From Rhynchopus sp. YZ270_cl-10 (Eukaryota > Euglenozoa > Diplonemea > Diplonemida > Diplonemidae), in NCBI GenBank assembly GCA_964035575.1, contig OZ037858.1:310001-374000 (forward strand): a DNA stretch of 64,000 nucleotides, in the 5' to 3' direction. Shown here one piece after another: positions 1-11,300 of the stretch. The notes below the pieces were generated by a model. The model had not been told where the DNA came from. It did not search any database and was given only the letters and a program-made list of their open reading frames with translations. Position 1 is the stretch's first letter. Every line of letters begins with the position of its first letter. The translations under genes were made by a program, and so were the position numbers.

Positions 1-2142
1 GGGGGGATGCCAAATAACCCTAAGAATACCCAAATCCTCCTAATCTGGACACCAGGTTTCTTGGAGTATTATATTTTCTTTCCTTTGCAAATTCTTTTTG
101 AAATTTTCTCTTTTTGCGATGCAGAAGACGTTCTTACAGAGGCCCTTCTGTACAAGAAAAAAACCTATTTTTTTCCACGCCGTTCGGGGATTGAGAAGGG
201 GGGAGGCTATAGTTTGATAACGTGCAGGCGCAGGTTCCCTTCACCACCTTGCCAGGGTGTGCTCTGGCACACGAGGCAGTGTAGGTGGCTCGCTGAGATA
301 CCTTTTTTGCCATTGCAGTCCATAGAGAGAGAGAGAGACAGTCCGATTCAGCCATGACGGAAATGACCAAAACTGAACATACACCACACTATTTGAGGCA
401 ACGAATATAACGGGGCCTTGAACTGGCCCATAGCCACAAAAAAAAGAAATAAAAAATGGTAGTTGGCAGACGTCCCAATCAATTGAGTGAATTAAAAAAG
501 GGACGCAAGAACAAAAAAAAACAACGGATAAGTTTTAAAGCGTAAGTTTGAGGATTGGTCACGGTTGACTCTGGCAACCACCAGTCGTGGTGCCTGGTTT
601 TATGTTAAGTTTTTTGTACTTCTTTTTTCGAATGGGCTTAGGGATATTGAAGGTTCACACGAAGTGACGTTCAGGGGAGGGGGGAAAAACACACATAAAT
701 CTTGACATAATGAATATAACCCCATTGGGAGCACGCACACATAATCTTTCACAAAAATTGTTTCGTATACTATCTATTCTACTGAATAGAAGGCAAAATA
801 TGAACAAAAGAAAAAATTGAGGATTCCAGTTTTTCTTCTTGGGAGTAGATCATGCACTCTACTTCTAAAGATGACACCCACGGGATGCATTTGAAGAGGG
901 AGCGGAGAAAAAACTGGATAAACTGGATACTGAAATGCATTCGGAGGGCATCGGAGGGGCTTTTTTTTGTCTGCAAATCACCTCTTAAGGTACAGAGGAA
1001 ACCCCTTTGGTGATTAGGATTTTGAAGACAAATCTTTGCCCAAAAAAAAAATCTTTTTTGTACGGAAGGTACAGACCACTACCTTGTAGTTCACAGTACT
1101 TCGGAGATAATTTCATTTTACAGATGCAAAAACAAAAATCTGCGAGATACAAAATATTGTCACTTCAAAGACACAAAGTAGCCAAAGAAGCTTCGAAGGT
1201 GAATCTAAGCTTCTGCTTAGTCACGTTGAGAAAAGATGTGCGGGCTGTGCCCCTCCTCCCCCACGAGGAAAAGGGAAACCTAACCTTAAAAAGACTTACC
1301 TTAAAGTGAAAGCTGGTAGTAGGGCTATGTAACGTAGGCACCTTGGGCACAAAAAAAGAAAACACCCCACAAGAAGCGAGACATACATACGCACCATGCA
1401 CATCTGAGACTCGCTTTTTGGGGTGTTTTTTGGGGGGAAGCGTAATGGTTTTTCTTTATATTTTTTTTTTTGATCGCACATAATTCGCTTCCCCGTTGTA
1501 TTTGTTGCATTATATTGGTTTTTTTTGGCATACCAGGAGGTTTTCTAGAAATGGCTTTTCTTCTTGGTGTTTACGGGTTTGCAGATTTTGTTTATTTTAG
1601 GAACCTGATTTTTTCGAGGGTAAGTTTTTTTTTTTTTAAAAAGCTCGGACCGAGCGGTGTATGGCACCACACCACAAAAAAACCTCCTGATTATTTTTGC
1701 ACACTTGGGAAAGGTATCGTAAGAATCGATACAGCGTTTTGGCGTTCGTTTGAGAGAAAAAAAAAATGTGTATATTTTGAAAACGGAAATTCCGAAATGC
1801 GGAATATTTTGAACAAATCTGCTGCGTATGAAAAAGAAAAGAAAGAGAAAACAGTTTAGATGAACGCAAGCCTCGTGCTCCACACAACAAGGCGCAAGAT
1901 GAATGCACCTCACACATACACATACACACACATCTTGGGGTCATATTCTGTACAAGAATTACCCCTCTTAGTTATCAAACACACAGAAGTGACCCCTCAG
2001 GGTCATCTGCTCTGACTTAAACACCAATGCGAATGGGAAAATTCCGCGCGGAATTACCCACATCTGTTTAAGACCCACCCATATTTACTGTCGATATCAG
2101 GGGACACGCTGGGTTTAAATTTTACTCCTCGTATGAAAAGAA

Positions 2143-2187
2143 AAGGTTTGTAAGATGAACCCAGTATCTGTGTGTCACCCCCTTAAG
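2143..2187. repeat. short dispersed repeat, family II
   Basis: Plus-strand text carries the family signature TAAGATGAACC near its start and a CACC..CTTAAG end. It is a diverged copy of the unit best seen at 44270-44315. Confidence 0.5.
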
Positions 2188-2388
2188 GAAATGTTAACAC
2201 ACCAAAACGCATGACTAAACAAGCAAGGCAATCTGGTACAAAAAAAAAAATGTGTATTTCTTTTAGTTGATACAGCAATAACCCTGTATAGTCTTACACA
2301 GAGTGAGATTAGGCGAAAAAATGAGGTAGAGTTGTGAAGCAACTCCGCCCAAAAAAACAAAACAATGGGGCAAATAAAAAAATGGCTT

Positions 2389-2425
2389 AAAATACAAAAG
2401 CCCTCTCGTGACGGTGCACCTCTTC
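2389..2425. repeat. short dispersed repeat, family III fragment
   Basis: Plus-strand text AATACAAAAGCCCTCTCGTG followed by ACGGTGCACC. This matches the first third of the longer copies at 18994, 33744 and 55524. Confidence 0.6.
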
Positions 2426-3198
2426 CAACCAATAAGAATTGCAGTGAGATAACCGCGGACACCGTATGATCGATGGCAGACATACTGCTTCCACCAAAAC
2501 GATGTCCTGAGTGCAGCTATCGACCACACAAAAAATGTATGACAATAAAGTAAAATGACATGGCTTGTAGTGTTATTTGTGGTTGCGTCGTTGTGAGTCA
2601 ACGGTAAAACCAGAAGTAAAACACAAACCAAATCATTTCCACCGGCATACACATTTGTGTCACTGCATCGGTGTGGGGGAGGAACATAAATGAAAAGTTG
2701 GTCAAGATGCGCGACTCTCATGCGTTAGTCACCTTGAAAAGGAAGGAAAAAAAAACAAAAAAAATAATGTATAACATCTTCTCAGAACCGGCGTAACAAA
2801 AAACAAAAACAAAAACTTGAACATAAAAAATACAATATTGCAAAATGATCCAACATATTGCCTTCTCTTATCCCCCTCCCCCCACCATATTTCAAAATAA
2901 AGCACCCCTTCGCTGACATCTGAAAACCCTTGTATAATAACAACGGGGAGGTGTCCGCCGTGTTACGGGGCAACTGATGGCTGCATTTCTCTTTGCATCT
3001 GAGCATTGGGTAGATCGAAAAAAAAGAGCACGATGAAAATATACACATCACTACAAAGAGAACAGCTGGCAAAATGAACCTTAAGTCTCGGGTACTGAGG
3101 CACCTACAAAATCTCTCTATCCATTTAAACACCCGGTACGATGGGTAAAGGTAGGGGAATTTTGATAAATAAATATTTTTTTTTGAATAGATAAAAGC

Positions 3199-3962
3199 CA
3201 GGGGTGTCGCTAATTCGGGTCCAGGGTCCCGACTTTTTCAAAACCAAAAAAAAAAATTTGCACCCCTAGTAAAATCTGTGTAGGAAAAAAAAAATTTGCA
3301 CCTAATACAGGGTGGGTTTAATGTGTTAACAACTTGTTCTTTTTTTAAGAGAGAGGCCACCGTGAACTCGGTTGTGTCAGAACGTTCCAAAAACGAGGTT
3401 TTTGGGGGTCAGGGAAAATCCCCAGGTGCCGCCCTCACCCCGCGAAGATTTTTTTTTTTGGGTGGGATTTCCAGATTTACCTTACCCTGTCTTACCCTTT
3501 TTTTTTGAAAACCGGGGTTTCCTTAGTAAAGGTACCATAGCGTGTTTTTGCGCACACATGTGACCCCAGCGTGGAGAGCAATCGGCTCGCACAATCAAAA
3601 GAACGCAGAGAAAAAGGAAAAAGCAAAAAGACAAAAGTTGGGTACCGTGCGCCTGCGGCGCTACCTACTGTTCTCAGTGGTGTCAAAAACACCACAATTT
3701 CATCTGAATTTGGGTTTTCAGACTTGAAAATGACCCATGTTTAAGAGTATGGGTTCATATTTTGCGAAAATTTAAGTCACTAAAAGTTTGTCCATTTTTC
3801 CGTATATCCCACACCACAGCCTGGGATTGGCTCGGAAATGCCACAAAACACTGTTTTTTCGCCCCCTGGTAATGGAAAAAAAAATCCCCACGTAAAAAAA
3901 AAAAAATTTGCACCCCGATTTCAGATTTTTCAAAAATTTCCCCAAAATTAGCGACACCCCTG
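3199..3962. mobile_element. hAT-like MITE (764 bp) with 8-bp TSD
   Basis: The element has perfect 17-bp terminal inverted repeats, CAGGGGTGTCGCTAATT at 3199-3215 and its exact complement at 3946-3962. It is flanked by an exact 8-bp direct repeat ATAAAAGC at 3191-3198 and 3963-3970. An 8-bp target duplication plus termini starting CAGGG is the hAT superfamily signature. No transposase is present, so it is non-autonomous. Inside are A-rich runs, repeated TTTGCACC motifs and a GCGCCTGCGGCGC block also seen near 8770, 48900 and 56450. Confidence 0.93.
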
Positions 3963-3970
3963 ATAAAAGC

Positions 3971-4814
3971 AATAAATTACTTTTTATTTAAAACAAGGTA
4001 GGGGAAGGGGAGAGGGGATGGTCCAGTGTATGTGACGACGTTTTCTCAACGCTCGGTCCATACAGCTGGGACCCCTGGGACACCTGGTCCCCCTCAACCA
4101 TTCACCTTCCCCCATGGGTTGCGCTTCCAGAACAATAGGGAACGGTTTTTTCAGGTGAACCTCAGCTACCTTAAATGGCATCAAAAAAATGTTTATAAGA
4201 TGAACCTCAGCCTCTCGTGTTTAGTCACCTTAAACATCTTGTACCTTGTATATAAAAAAAGCACCCTCCACGGAATTGAGAAAATTAAAAAGGTGGGATG
4301 TGTCCCAGCATTGTCTCCTCTCCAAAAAAAAATCCCAAAAAAAAGCACAAAAAAAAAGGAGTTGCCACCATAATGGTAAGCTAAATCAATAAAACACAGA
4401 AACCTACAAGCCAGAAACAAAGAGCACGTACCATAAAGGAAGGGGGGAAATGGGATTGGGGATAACACACAATAAAAAAAAGGGGGGGAAATGTGACTGA
4501 ATGTACCTCTCTGTGCACACTACATGGGGAAAATGAAGGGGAAAAAGGATAAAAAGAGTTGATAGCTTGCAAACGCCTATGGGACAAAGGCACTGAACAC
4601 TTCACCCCGTGGGTTACGAACCTCGGAGTGAAGAGAGAGGGGGGAAAAGATAAAATACCCGCAATGACAACGATGAACCGAACTAATACAATACATAACT
4701 CTCACGTACTCGGTCTCCTCCTCCTCCCCCCCGCTTCCCCATCATTCTTTCGACTCCCTCCGCCCTCACATTGCAAAATAAACTATATCGCGGAGTGGCT
4801 TGGCCTTTTGCCCG
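3971..4814. other. intergenic stretch downstream of the CaaX gene
   Basis: No gene is supported. It contains a family II repeat (4191-4232) and a sequence near 4594-4625 resembling the LINE-tail family (CACCCCGTGGGTTACGAACC). The rest is A-, T- and C-rich tracts. Confidence 0.6.
4191..4232. repeat. short dispersed repeat, family II
   Basis: Plus-strand signature TTATAAGATGAACCTCAGCC followed by TCTCGTGTTTAGTCACCTTA. It is close to the family consensus; a fragment of the same unit (TGAACCTCAGCTACCTTA) lies just upstream at about 4156. Confidence 0.75.
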
Positions 4815-7033
4815 TTACGACACCACACAGCAGGGGCATTTGCTTGGTTCTTCTCCTCTGTGGATTTTTGGGGTGGAGTTGGGGGGTGGTGTGTGTGTGT
4901 GTGGGGGGGCTTTCGTGGGTATCATACTCTCTGGACATGTTCTCGTATTCGGTTGTCCCCCGTTGCTGTCGCATTGCCTCCTCAAGGGACCATTCGTAGA
5001 CGTCGCTGTATTGAGGAATGTTTTTTGTTTGATAAATTGTTGGAGTAGTGTAGTTGCCTCGGTTGTGTTGCCACAGTTGTGCAATCTCCACTGTGTTTTG
5101 GTGAATATCTACTATCAGAAAATATTGGTGGGTAAAAAAAACATTTGGGGTATTTGAAGGCTCGAAAACAAAATTGGTGGGGAAAGTGTACGACTTTAGA
5201 TCAGTACCCATTGTCACAGTTCATCCTCAACTTTTTGAGGACACATTTTATGAAAAAAGAAGAGCCTTCCAAGCAATGATTCACACTTTACATTTTTTTA
5301 GGGGGGGAAATGATTTAGATGTCTTTAAAAAATCCATACGTGTCACAGTACTGATCCGATGCATATCGTTGAAGGTATTTCTCCTCAAGCTCCAGCTGTG
5401 CGTGGATGCTTTGCGGACGGATGTGCGGGCGTGGGATGGTTCCACCTTTGTGCGCACTGCCTTCTGGGGGAGCTGAGAGGGTGATGCCTTCGAACTGTTC
5501 TCCGGTAGTGTTCAGGATCTGCTGTCCGGGACGCCTTTGCAGGAAGGACGGGGCACGGAGAGGGGCTGCCTGGGTGTCTGTTAGACACAGCGAATCGGCC
5601 ACTTCATATGTTGCAAGACGATAGCGGTAAAGCAACGGATTCAACCTTGGCCCTGTGAAGAGCTGTCCATCCGGGGTGCGGATCCCTGGTTGTGCGAAGG
5701 CGCCCCATTCATACCATGCATCCCCTCCCTCGACTTCGCTCTTAATCTTCAAACTCCCGGCAAGGACGTCTTCTGGGGGGTCGCCCCAGACAACGTACAT
5801 GACCTCAGTATCCACGGTACTGCAATGCCGCCAAACGTACTCCCCATCCTCCAAGGCAAGCCCCTCCGCAACCAACACCATTTGTGTGCATAGAGCCTGG
5901 GTTGCGTCGATCCCGTCGTTGTACATCTCATCCAGCATCCTTGCGGCAAGCCATTCCGCGCTTCTGCGCACCCCACAGTCCTCTCCGTCTACTGTCAACT
6001 CCATGATTTGGTGTTCATATTTTACGGCAAGGATGACACATATCGTTTCGATGATGATGTCGAAGTATTGTGTCACGCTTTCATCCGGCTCGACAATCGA
6101 CATTGAGGATTGATTTACTGATGGCGACAACGCAGGGGTACCTGCACCCACCTGCGCAGAGACCCTTCTGCGGAGAGAGGAGAAGGTGGCGTGGCGTGGG
6201 GAGTTGTTCTCGAGAGGCGGTGGAGTGGATGAGGCACGGTCCCGCCGCATGCTCTGTGTCGGGAGGAACAGAGACGACGCCATCGAATTTGACTGCGTTC
6301 TGTCAATGCGTGAGTCCGGACGCCGTTTCGGCGCCTTCTCGCTGTTCAACGAAGCCGGCAACGTCACCCCAGAAAACGCTGCCCCTAAATTATGCTTATC
6401 CGGCCCAACATTCCTCGGTGTATAACAACTCAACTTCCTCCCCTTACTGCTTGGGTTAGGACTAGAGGTTTTCCTTCTAAAGTAGCTGGGTCTTTTGATG
6501 ATATTCGTCTTCTTTGTCCTGCTTTGCTTATGATAGCTCCTCAACGAAACCCTCGCCGAAGCGATGATATCCTGCACAACGCTTGGCTCCAGCAACGATG
6601 CCAATGGGTTTTCCTCTTCGGGGGTCTCCGTATCAACTATACCTGCAAAAAGCTTGCAAAGCAGGGCCTTAAGGTACGTAAAAAACATTGATAGTTCCGG
6701 TACCGGACAGGTATCTTCAACGAGACATGCGGTGAGGGAGGTGATGTGGTTGGCCAGCTTTTTGGGTGCGTGGTTGAGGTTGAAAAATCGGGTGATGGTA
6801 GTGAATACCTCTCCAGTTGGACGTTGGAAGGAAGAGACACCACCGCCACAAGAGCTTTCCCTGTCGCGGGTCGGGCTTGGAACGCGGAGTGGGTTGAAGT
6901 TGTCATCGATATCGTCACCACCTTCGCTGGTTACGCAGATGGTGCCTTCCAAGCGCCATTGGCCCACCCCAGAGGTGCACAGCATGTCATACGCAGCATC
7001 GCCGTTGCCATGTGTTTTGGGGTCGTCCCCCAT
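4815..7033 (-). CDS. unknown protein with C-terminal CaaX box, 3 exons
   Basis: I recognise no catalytic domain. My model joins exons 7033-5340, 5005-4928 and 4857-4815 (604 aa). Both introns start GTATG (GTATGG, GTATGA), end in CAG, and have matching phase 2 on each side. The long first exon has a basic Ser/Arg-rich middle (about residues 160-310), then an acidic, better-ordered part. The two small exons add a charged segment and the end KCPCCVVS: a CaaX box (CVVS) with nearby cysteines, typical of prenylated and palmitoylated membrane-attached proteins. No GTPase motifs are visible. ATG at 7033 is the first in frame; an upstream acceptor (TTTCTTTGAG) fits. Without splicing the frame would stop at 5315 and lose the CaaX end. 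Intron 1 holds a family VIII repeat. Confidence 0.75.
5031..5094. repeat. short dispersed repeat, family VIII
   Basis: A block of about 64 bp starting GATAAATTGTTGGAGTAGTG, nearly identical to 7841-7904 and 52561-52620 and in the same orientation. It lies inside intron 1 of the CaaX gene. Confidence 0.9.
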
Positions 7034-7041
7034 ATCCAAAC

Positions 7042-7056
7042 CTCAAAGAAATAAAA
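7042..7056 (-). promoter_or_regulatory. candidate trans-splice acceptor of the CaaX gene
   Basis: On the minus strand CGTTTTATTTCTTTGAG ends nine bases before the ATG at 7033. The pyrimidine-rich tract abuts a family II repeat (7057-7098), so the repeat supplies part of the sequence upstream of the acceptor. Confidence 0.5.
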
Positions 7057-7098
7057 CGTATAAGATGAACCTACAGTCTCTCGTACTTAGTCACCTTG
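7057..7098. repeat. short dispersed repeat, family II
   Basis: Plus-strand TATAAGATGAACCTACAGTC then TCTCGTACTTAGTCACCTTG. It is immediately upstream of the CaaX gene. Confidence 0.75.
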
Positions 7099-7312
7099 AT
7101 CACAATCGTTAAAAAGAGGACAAAATATCTCTTTTTTTTTTTGTTGATGAATGTGTAGTGGGGGTGTGTATGTTTTGTGTCTGGGAGAAGAATTTGAATT
7201 TTATTTGGGGATAAATGGAGGGTGAAGTCAAAAAAAATATTAGGGAAAGTGGGGGATGGGGGTCGTGTTTCATTAAGCCTGTCGTGTAGAGGCAAAAGAA
7301 AGAAAAGTTTGA

Positions 7313-7351
7313 CTTGAAGATACAAAGCCCTCTCATGAACAGTGTACCTTA
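7313..7351. repeat. short dispersed repeat, family III fragment
   Basis: Plus-strand GATACAAAGCCCTCTCATGA then ACAGTGTACCTT. Confidence 0.7.
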
Positions 7352-7580
7352 CCGAAAAGAAAAACTTTACAAAAAAGTGAAAGCGTATCCATGCTTTGCA
7401 GGGTATAAAAAAAAAATCGTGCGAAAAAAAAAAAAAAAAAAAAATGTAACATACAATAGCGCAGTGGAGAGGAGATTGGAGGGGGGGGAGGCCAATCTGT
7501 TTGGTTCAGCCCCTCACAACTGTGCTTTAAGGGGAAGGACATTAACGTTGCTTTTTTTGTTGCCTTTTTTTATTTTAAAA

Positions 7581-7621
7581 AAACTTGGTGGTTGTAGTGT
7601 AGACATCCGAGGATGAGCCCC
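7581..7621. repeat. short dispersed repeat, family I
   Basis: Plus-strand AAACTTGGTGGTTGTAGTGT then AGACATCCGAGGATGAGCCC, a diverged copy of the unit at 29128. Confidence 0.65.
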
Positions 7622-7840
7622 CCTTTTTTATGGAAATAGCAGGAATCGTGGACAATCCACATTGTTTCTTCTTTTTCCATGAGGCACAAACCACCAGAAG
7701 GAAAACGTTGGTATGGTAAAATGGACTGTGTACACTCTGAGCTGGCATTATCATTTTTTTTTGTATCAACAATATCCTACCGAAGTAGGCCCTTTGTACA
7801 TTGTACTTAGATATAGGCGCGTTTGTTTGTTTTTGTTTTT

Positions 7841-7904
7841 GATAAATTGTTGGAGTAGTGTAGTTGCCTCGGTTGTGTTGCCACAGTTGTGCAATCTCCA
7901 CTGT
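7841..7904. repeat. short dispersed repeat, family VIII
   Basis: Identical to 5031-5094 over about 60 bases, same orientation; no gene is associated. Confidence 0.9.
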
Positions 7905-8150
7905 CGTTTTTGTTTGTTTGACTGTATTACTCGCTTTGGCACCCATAAGAGAGGAGTTTGTCGGGTATTACGTTCCACATGTGGTACGTAGGAGATTTTG
8001 TGCATTAAATGTGAGATTTTCCCTACGTAGAGAATTCCCTGTGTTTTGTGTACGCACAAATTTTGTTGCATTTCTGGAAGCAATCCCAACCTAGGATCTG
8101 GACTTAGGAATGCCCCCAACAGAACTGCCCCCAATTTTTGCTTTATTTTG

Positions 8151-8197
8151 AAAACTTGGTTGTATCAGTGTAGACACCCAAGGATGAACTCTACTAT
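8151..8197. repeat. short dispersed repeat, family I
   Basis: Plus-strand AAAACTTGGTTGTATCAGTG then TAGACACCCAAGGATGAACT. A good family I copy just downstream of the MICU stop codon. Confidence 0.8.
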
Positions 8198-8304
8198 TTA
8201 TTGTGTCATAACCCAGAGCCCATGCCCATCCCTCTAATTGTGTACCTGCAAGATCTTAGTTGCGGTCCAACCACGCAAAAAAAAGAAAAGAAATAAAAAT
8301 GAAA

Positions 8305-11300
8305 TCACAGCGCCGTTGCAGACCACGACCGTTCAACGCAGTGCTGCAGACGTCTGAACAGTGGTGGGTCATCCTCAGAAATTCTGTGTTTTTGTGTGGT
8401 GTGAAGCGGAAATTTTTTGTTGTTATTTTGAGGTCAAAAAATTTTCCCCACCCTTTGAAAGCGGTCGGGGAGAAGAGACATACGACTTGTTGTTTATCGA
8501 GTTAAAGGTAAACTTGCTCTGCGCCACCGACAGAAACTCGTCGTACTCCAGCGATCCATCACGGTCTCTGTATTTTTTTTGTTTTTTGTGTGTATTTCAG
8601 CCCCTCCGCTACGTTTTCAGATTTTTTTTCAGTTCTGTTGCGGGGGTTTTTTTTTCACCCTGCGCCAGTGTCTTATCCAGGGATTCAGATTTCAAAATAG
8701 GGGGATCAGCTGTTTTTGTGCCCAAAAATTTTTCAGCACTGCTGACCAGGGACATTGGGAACAAACATATGGCGCCGCAGGCGAAAAAAAAATTGGTACA
8801 GTGTAAAAATCTAGCTTTTTACAGCACAGTGTCACACATCGAATCCTTTTTTGCGGAGCAAAAAAGGAAAAATGGCGCCGCAGGCAAAAAAAAATTGAGG
8901 TACAGCCTGGATGGTGCGGTCAGCAACCCAGTTCCCCATGGCATCTCGTGGTTCAACCATGGTTTTTTTTTTTTTTTTGAAAATTTTCAGACTTCTGTTG
9001 CGCCGCAACAGAACTTTATACAGTAGCGGAGCCCCTGGTGTATTTTGAAGGATTTTAAAAACTTGGTTGCATTGGTGCAGACACCCGAGGATGAGCTCTA
9101 CACTATGTAGTAATTTGTCATTTTTGCCACTCCACTACGACACAGCTACCAATGTTGGGGTGATCTGGGGTCTTTTTTTTCAAGATTATTCACTAGCCAT
9201 TCACAAAAATTCACAAAAATTCACAAAAATTCACAAAAATTCACAAATATTCACAAATATTCACAAAAACCTACACACCCGCGTATCACGTGTTTTTCCG
9301 CCTCGTTGTGAATTTTCGTGAATTTTTGTGTTTTTTTGTGATTTTTTGTGATTTTTTTTTGGTTTTTGGTGTGGTGCATAACCGATTACCCGTGTTCCTA
9401 CCAGTTTAAACGACGGCATTTGCATTTCCGAAATCCGCCCGGCCAGTGGTGGGGTCAATTTGCCGAAATGGACAAGTTCTCGTTTTTGGTCAATTTCACA
9501 GTATACACAGTATACACAGTATACACAGTATACACAGTATACACAGTATACACAGTATACACAGTATACACAGTATACACAGTATACACAGTATACACAG
9601 TATACACAGTATACACAGTATACACAGTATACACAGTATACACAGTATACACAGTATACACAGTATACACAGTATACACAGTATACACAGTATACACAGT
9701 ATACACAGTATACACAGTATACACAGTATACACAGTATACACAGTATACACAGTATACACAGTATACACAGTATACACAGTATACACAGTATACACAGTA
9801 TACACAGTATACACAGTATACACAGTATACACAGTATACACAGTATACACAGTATACACAGTATACACAGTATACACAGTATACACAGTATACACAGTAT
9901 ACACAGTATACACAGTATACACAGTATACACAGTATACACAGTATACACAGTATACACAGTATACACAGTATACACAGTATACACAGTATACACAGGGGA
10001 TTGGGAGTACAGTACAGTACAGTACAGTACAGTACAGTACAGTACAGTACAGTACAGTACAGTACAGTACAGTACAGTACAGTACAGTACAGTACAGTAC
10101 AGTACAGTACAGTACAGTACAGTACAGTACAGTACAGTACAGTACAGTACAGTACAGTACAGTACAGTACAGTACAGTACAGTACAGTACAGTACAGTAC
10201 AGTACAGTACAGTACAGTACAGTACAGTACAGTACAGTACAGTACAGTACAGTACAGTACAGTACAGTACAGTACAGTACAGTACAGTACAGTACAGTAC
10301 AGTACAGTACAGTACAGTACAGTACAGTACAGTACAGTACAGTACAGTACAGTACAGTACAGTACAGTACAGTACAGTACAGTACAGTACAGTACAGTAC
10401 AGTACAGTACAGTACAGTACAGTACAGTACAGTACAGTACAGTACTGCAAACCCAAAAAAAATCACAAACCCTGCACTAGCGATTCACATAAATTCACAT
10501 AAATTCACAACACCTGCAGAAAACCTTCACAAAAATTCACAAAAATTCACAAAACCTGCACTAGCGATTCACATAAATTCACAAAAATTCACAAAAATTC
10601 ACATTCATTCACATTCATTCACAAAAGATCCCACACATGGTGTATCACGTGTGTTTTCGCCTCGTTGTGATTTTTTGTGAATGGCTGGTGAATAATCTTG
10701 AAAAATAAGTCCCCAGATCACCCCAAATGTAGACAAAACTTTTTTTTTTCAGTCACTATTCTTTTACCCCCGACCCACTCTTTCTCCTCCCCTCTCCCAT
10801 ACCTATCAAAAATCGCAAAAATCAGGTCCACCGGAGTTTCGATATCACCAATGTCCGGTACCGAGATGACGACCGCCCTTTTGAACTCCTCCTTCCCTAG
10901 TTGAAGACCCCCTGCGGTGAAGGTCTGGATCAGACGGGCAATGTCTTGCGAGTTCAGGAGCATGGTGTTGAAGTTTTCCCAGGCACTGTAAGGGATCTCT
11001 GCGGGGATAGCACGGTTGTACTTCAGGTTACGGATATTGTCTACGATGTAGAAAGGCAGATGCGAGCCCAACATGGAGTTTGTCACAAGCTCCGCAAACT
11101 GGTCCGGTCGGATGGTTCCACTGTCGTTATGATCGAACCACCTAAACTCCGCCCGCCACACCTCTGCACGCAGCGAATCCACAAACCTCCAAAACTCATT
11201 GACCCCCAACTGCTTTTTATAGTCCTTTCCAAAAAACTTCTGTGTAATACCCCCTTTAAAGTAGAACCGGACAGTCGGGTCGTTACTCAAACAGTTGCAA

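Larger units (their letters stand above)
1..3190. other. intergenic stretch, no gene supported
   Basis: I find no convincing gene here. The reading frames are short and run through homopolymer tracts. It holds fragments of the short dispersed repeats: a GAGGAAAAGGGAAACCTAACC block near 1240-1300 shared with 27375-27440, and further repeat copies near 1195-1226, 2143-2187 and 2389-2425. A CA-rich microsatellite lies near 1905-1935. Confidence 0.6.
7099..8304. other. intergenic spacer between MICU and the CaaX gene
   Basis: No gene is supported. It contains repeats of family III (7313-7351), family I (7581-7621 and 8151-8197) and family VIII (7841-7904), with poly(A)/poly(T) tracts between them. 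Confidence 0.6.
9156..10725. mobile_element. 1570-bp inverted-repeat element carrying two giant satellites
   Basis: Termini are about 53-bp inverted repeats with roughly three mismatches (left TGGGGTGATCTGGGG at 9156, right end its complement at 10725), both running into CAAGATTATTCAC. An exact 5-bp direct repeat AATGT flanks it (9151-9155, 10726-10730). Inside each end are A-rich TTCACAAAAA minisatellites and a TATCACGTG...CGCCTCGTTGTGA block that is in direct, not inverted, orientation. The middle holds a CAGTATACA array and a CAGTA array. No transposase is visible. The 5-bp duplication does not settle the superfamily. The whole element lies in MICU intron 1. Confidence 0.85.

Noticed and set aside
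218-323. Small minus-strand frame with HCLVCQSTP...GNLRLHV, zinc-finger-like
   Set aside because: Only 37 codons, a single Cys pair and one His, no flanking exon found; too little to call.
9261-10680. Reading frames of 330-406 codons on both strands with SIH/VYT/QYT and YCTVL-type repeats
   Set aside because: They are translations of the CAGTATACA and AGTAC arrays; open in all frames simply because the repeats lack stops.
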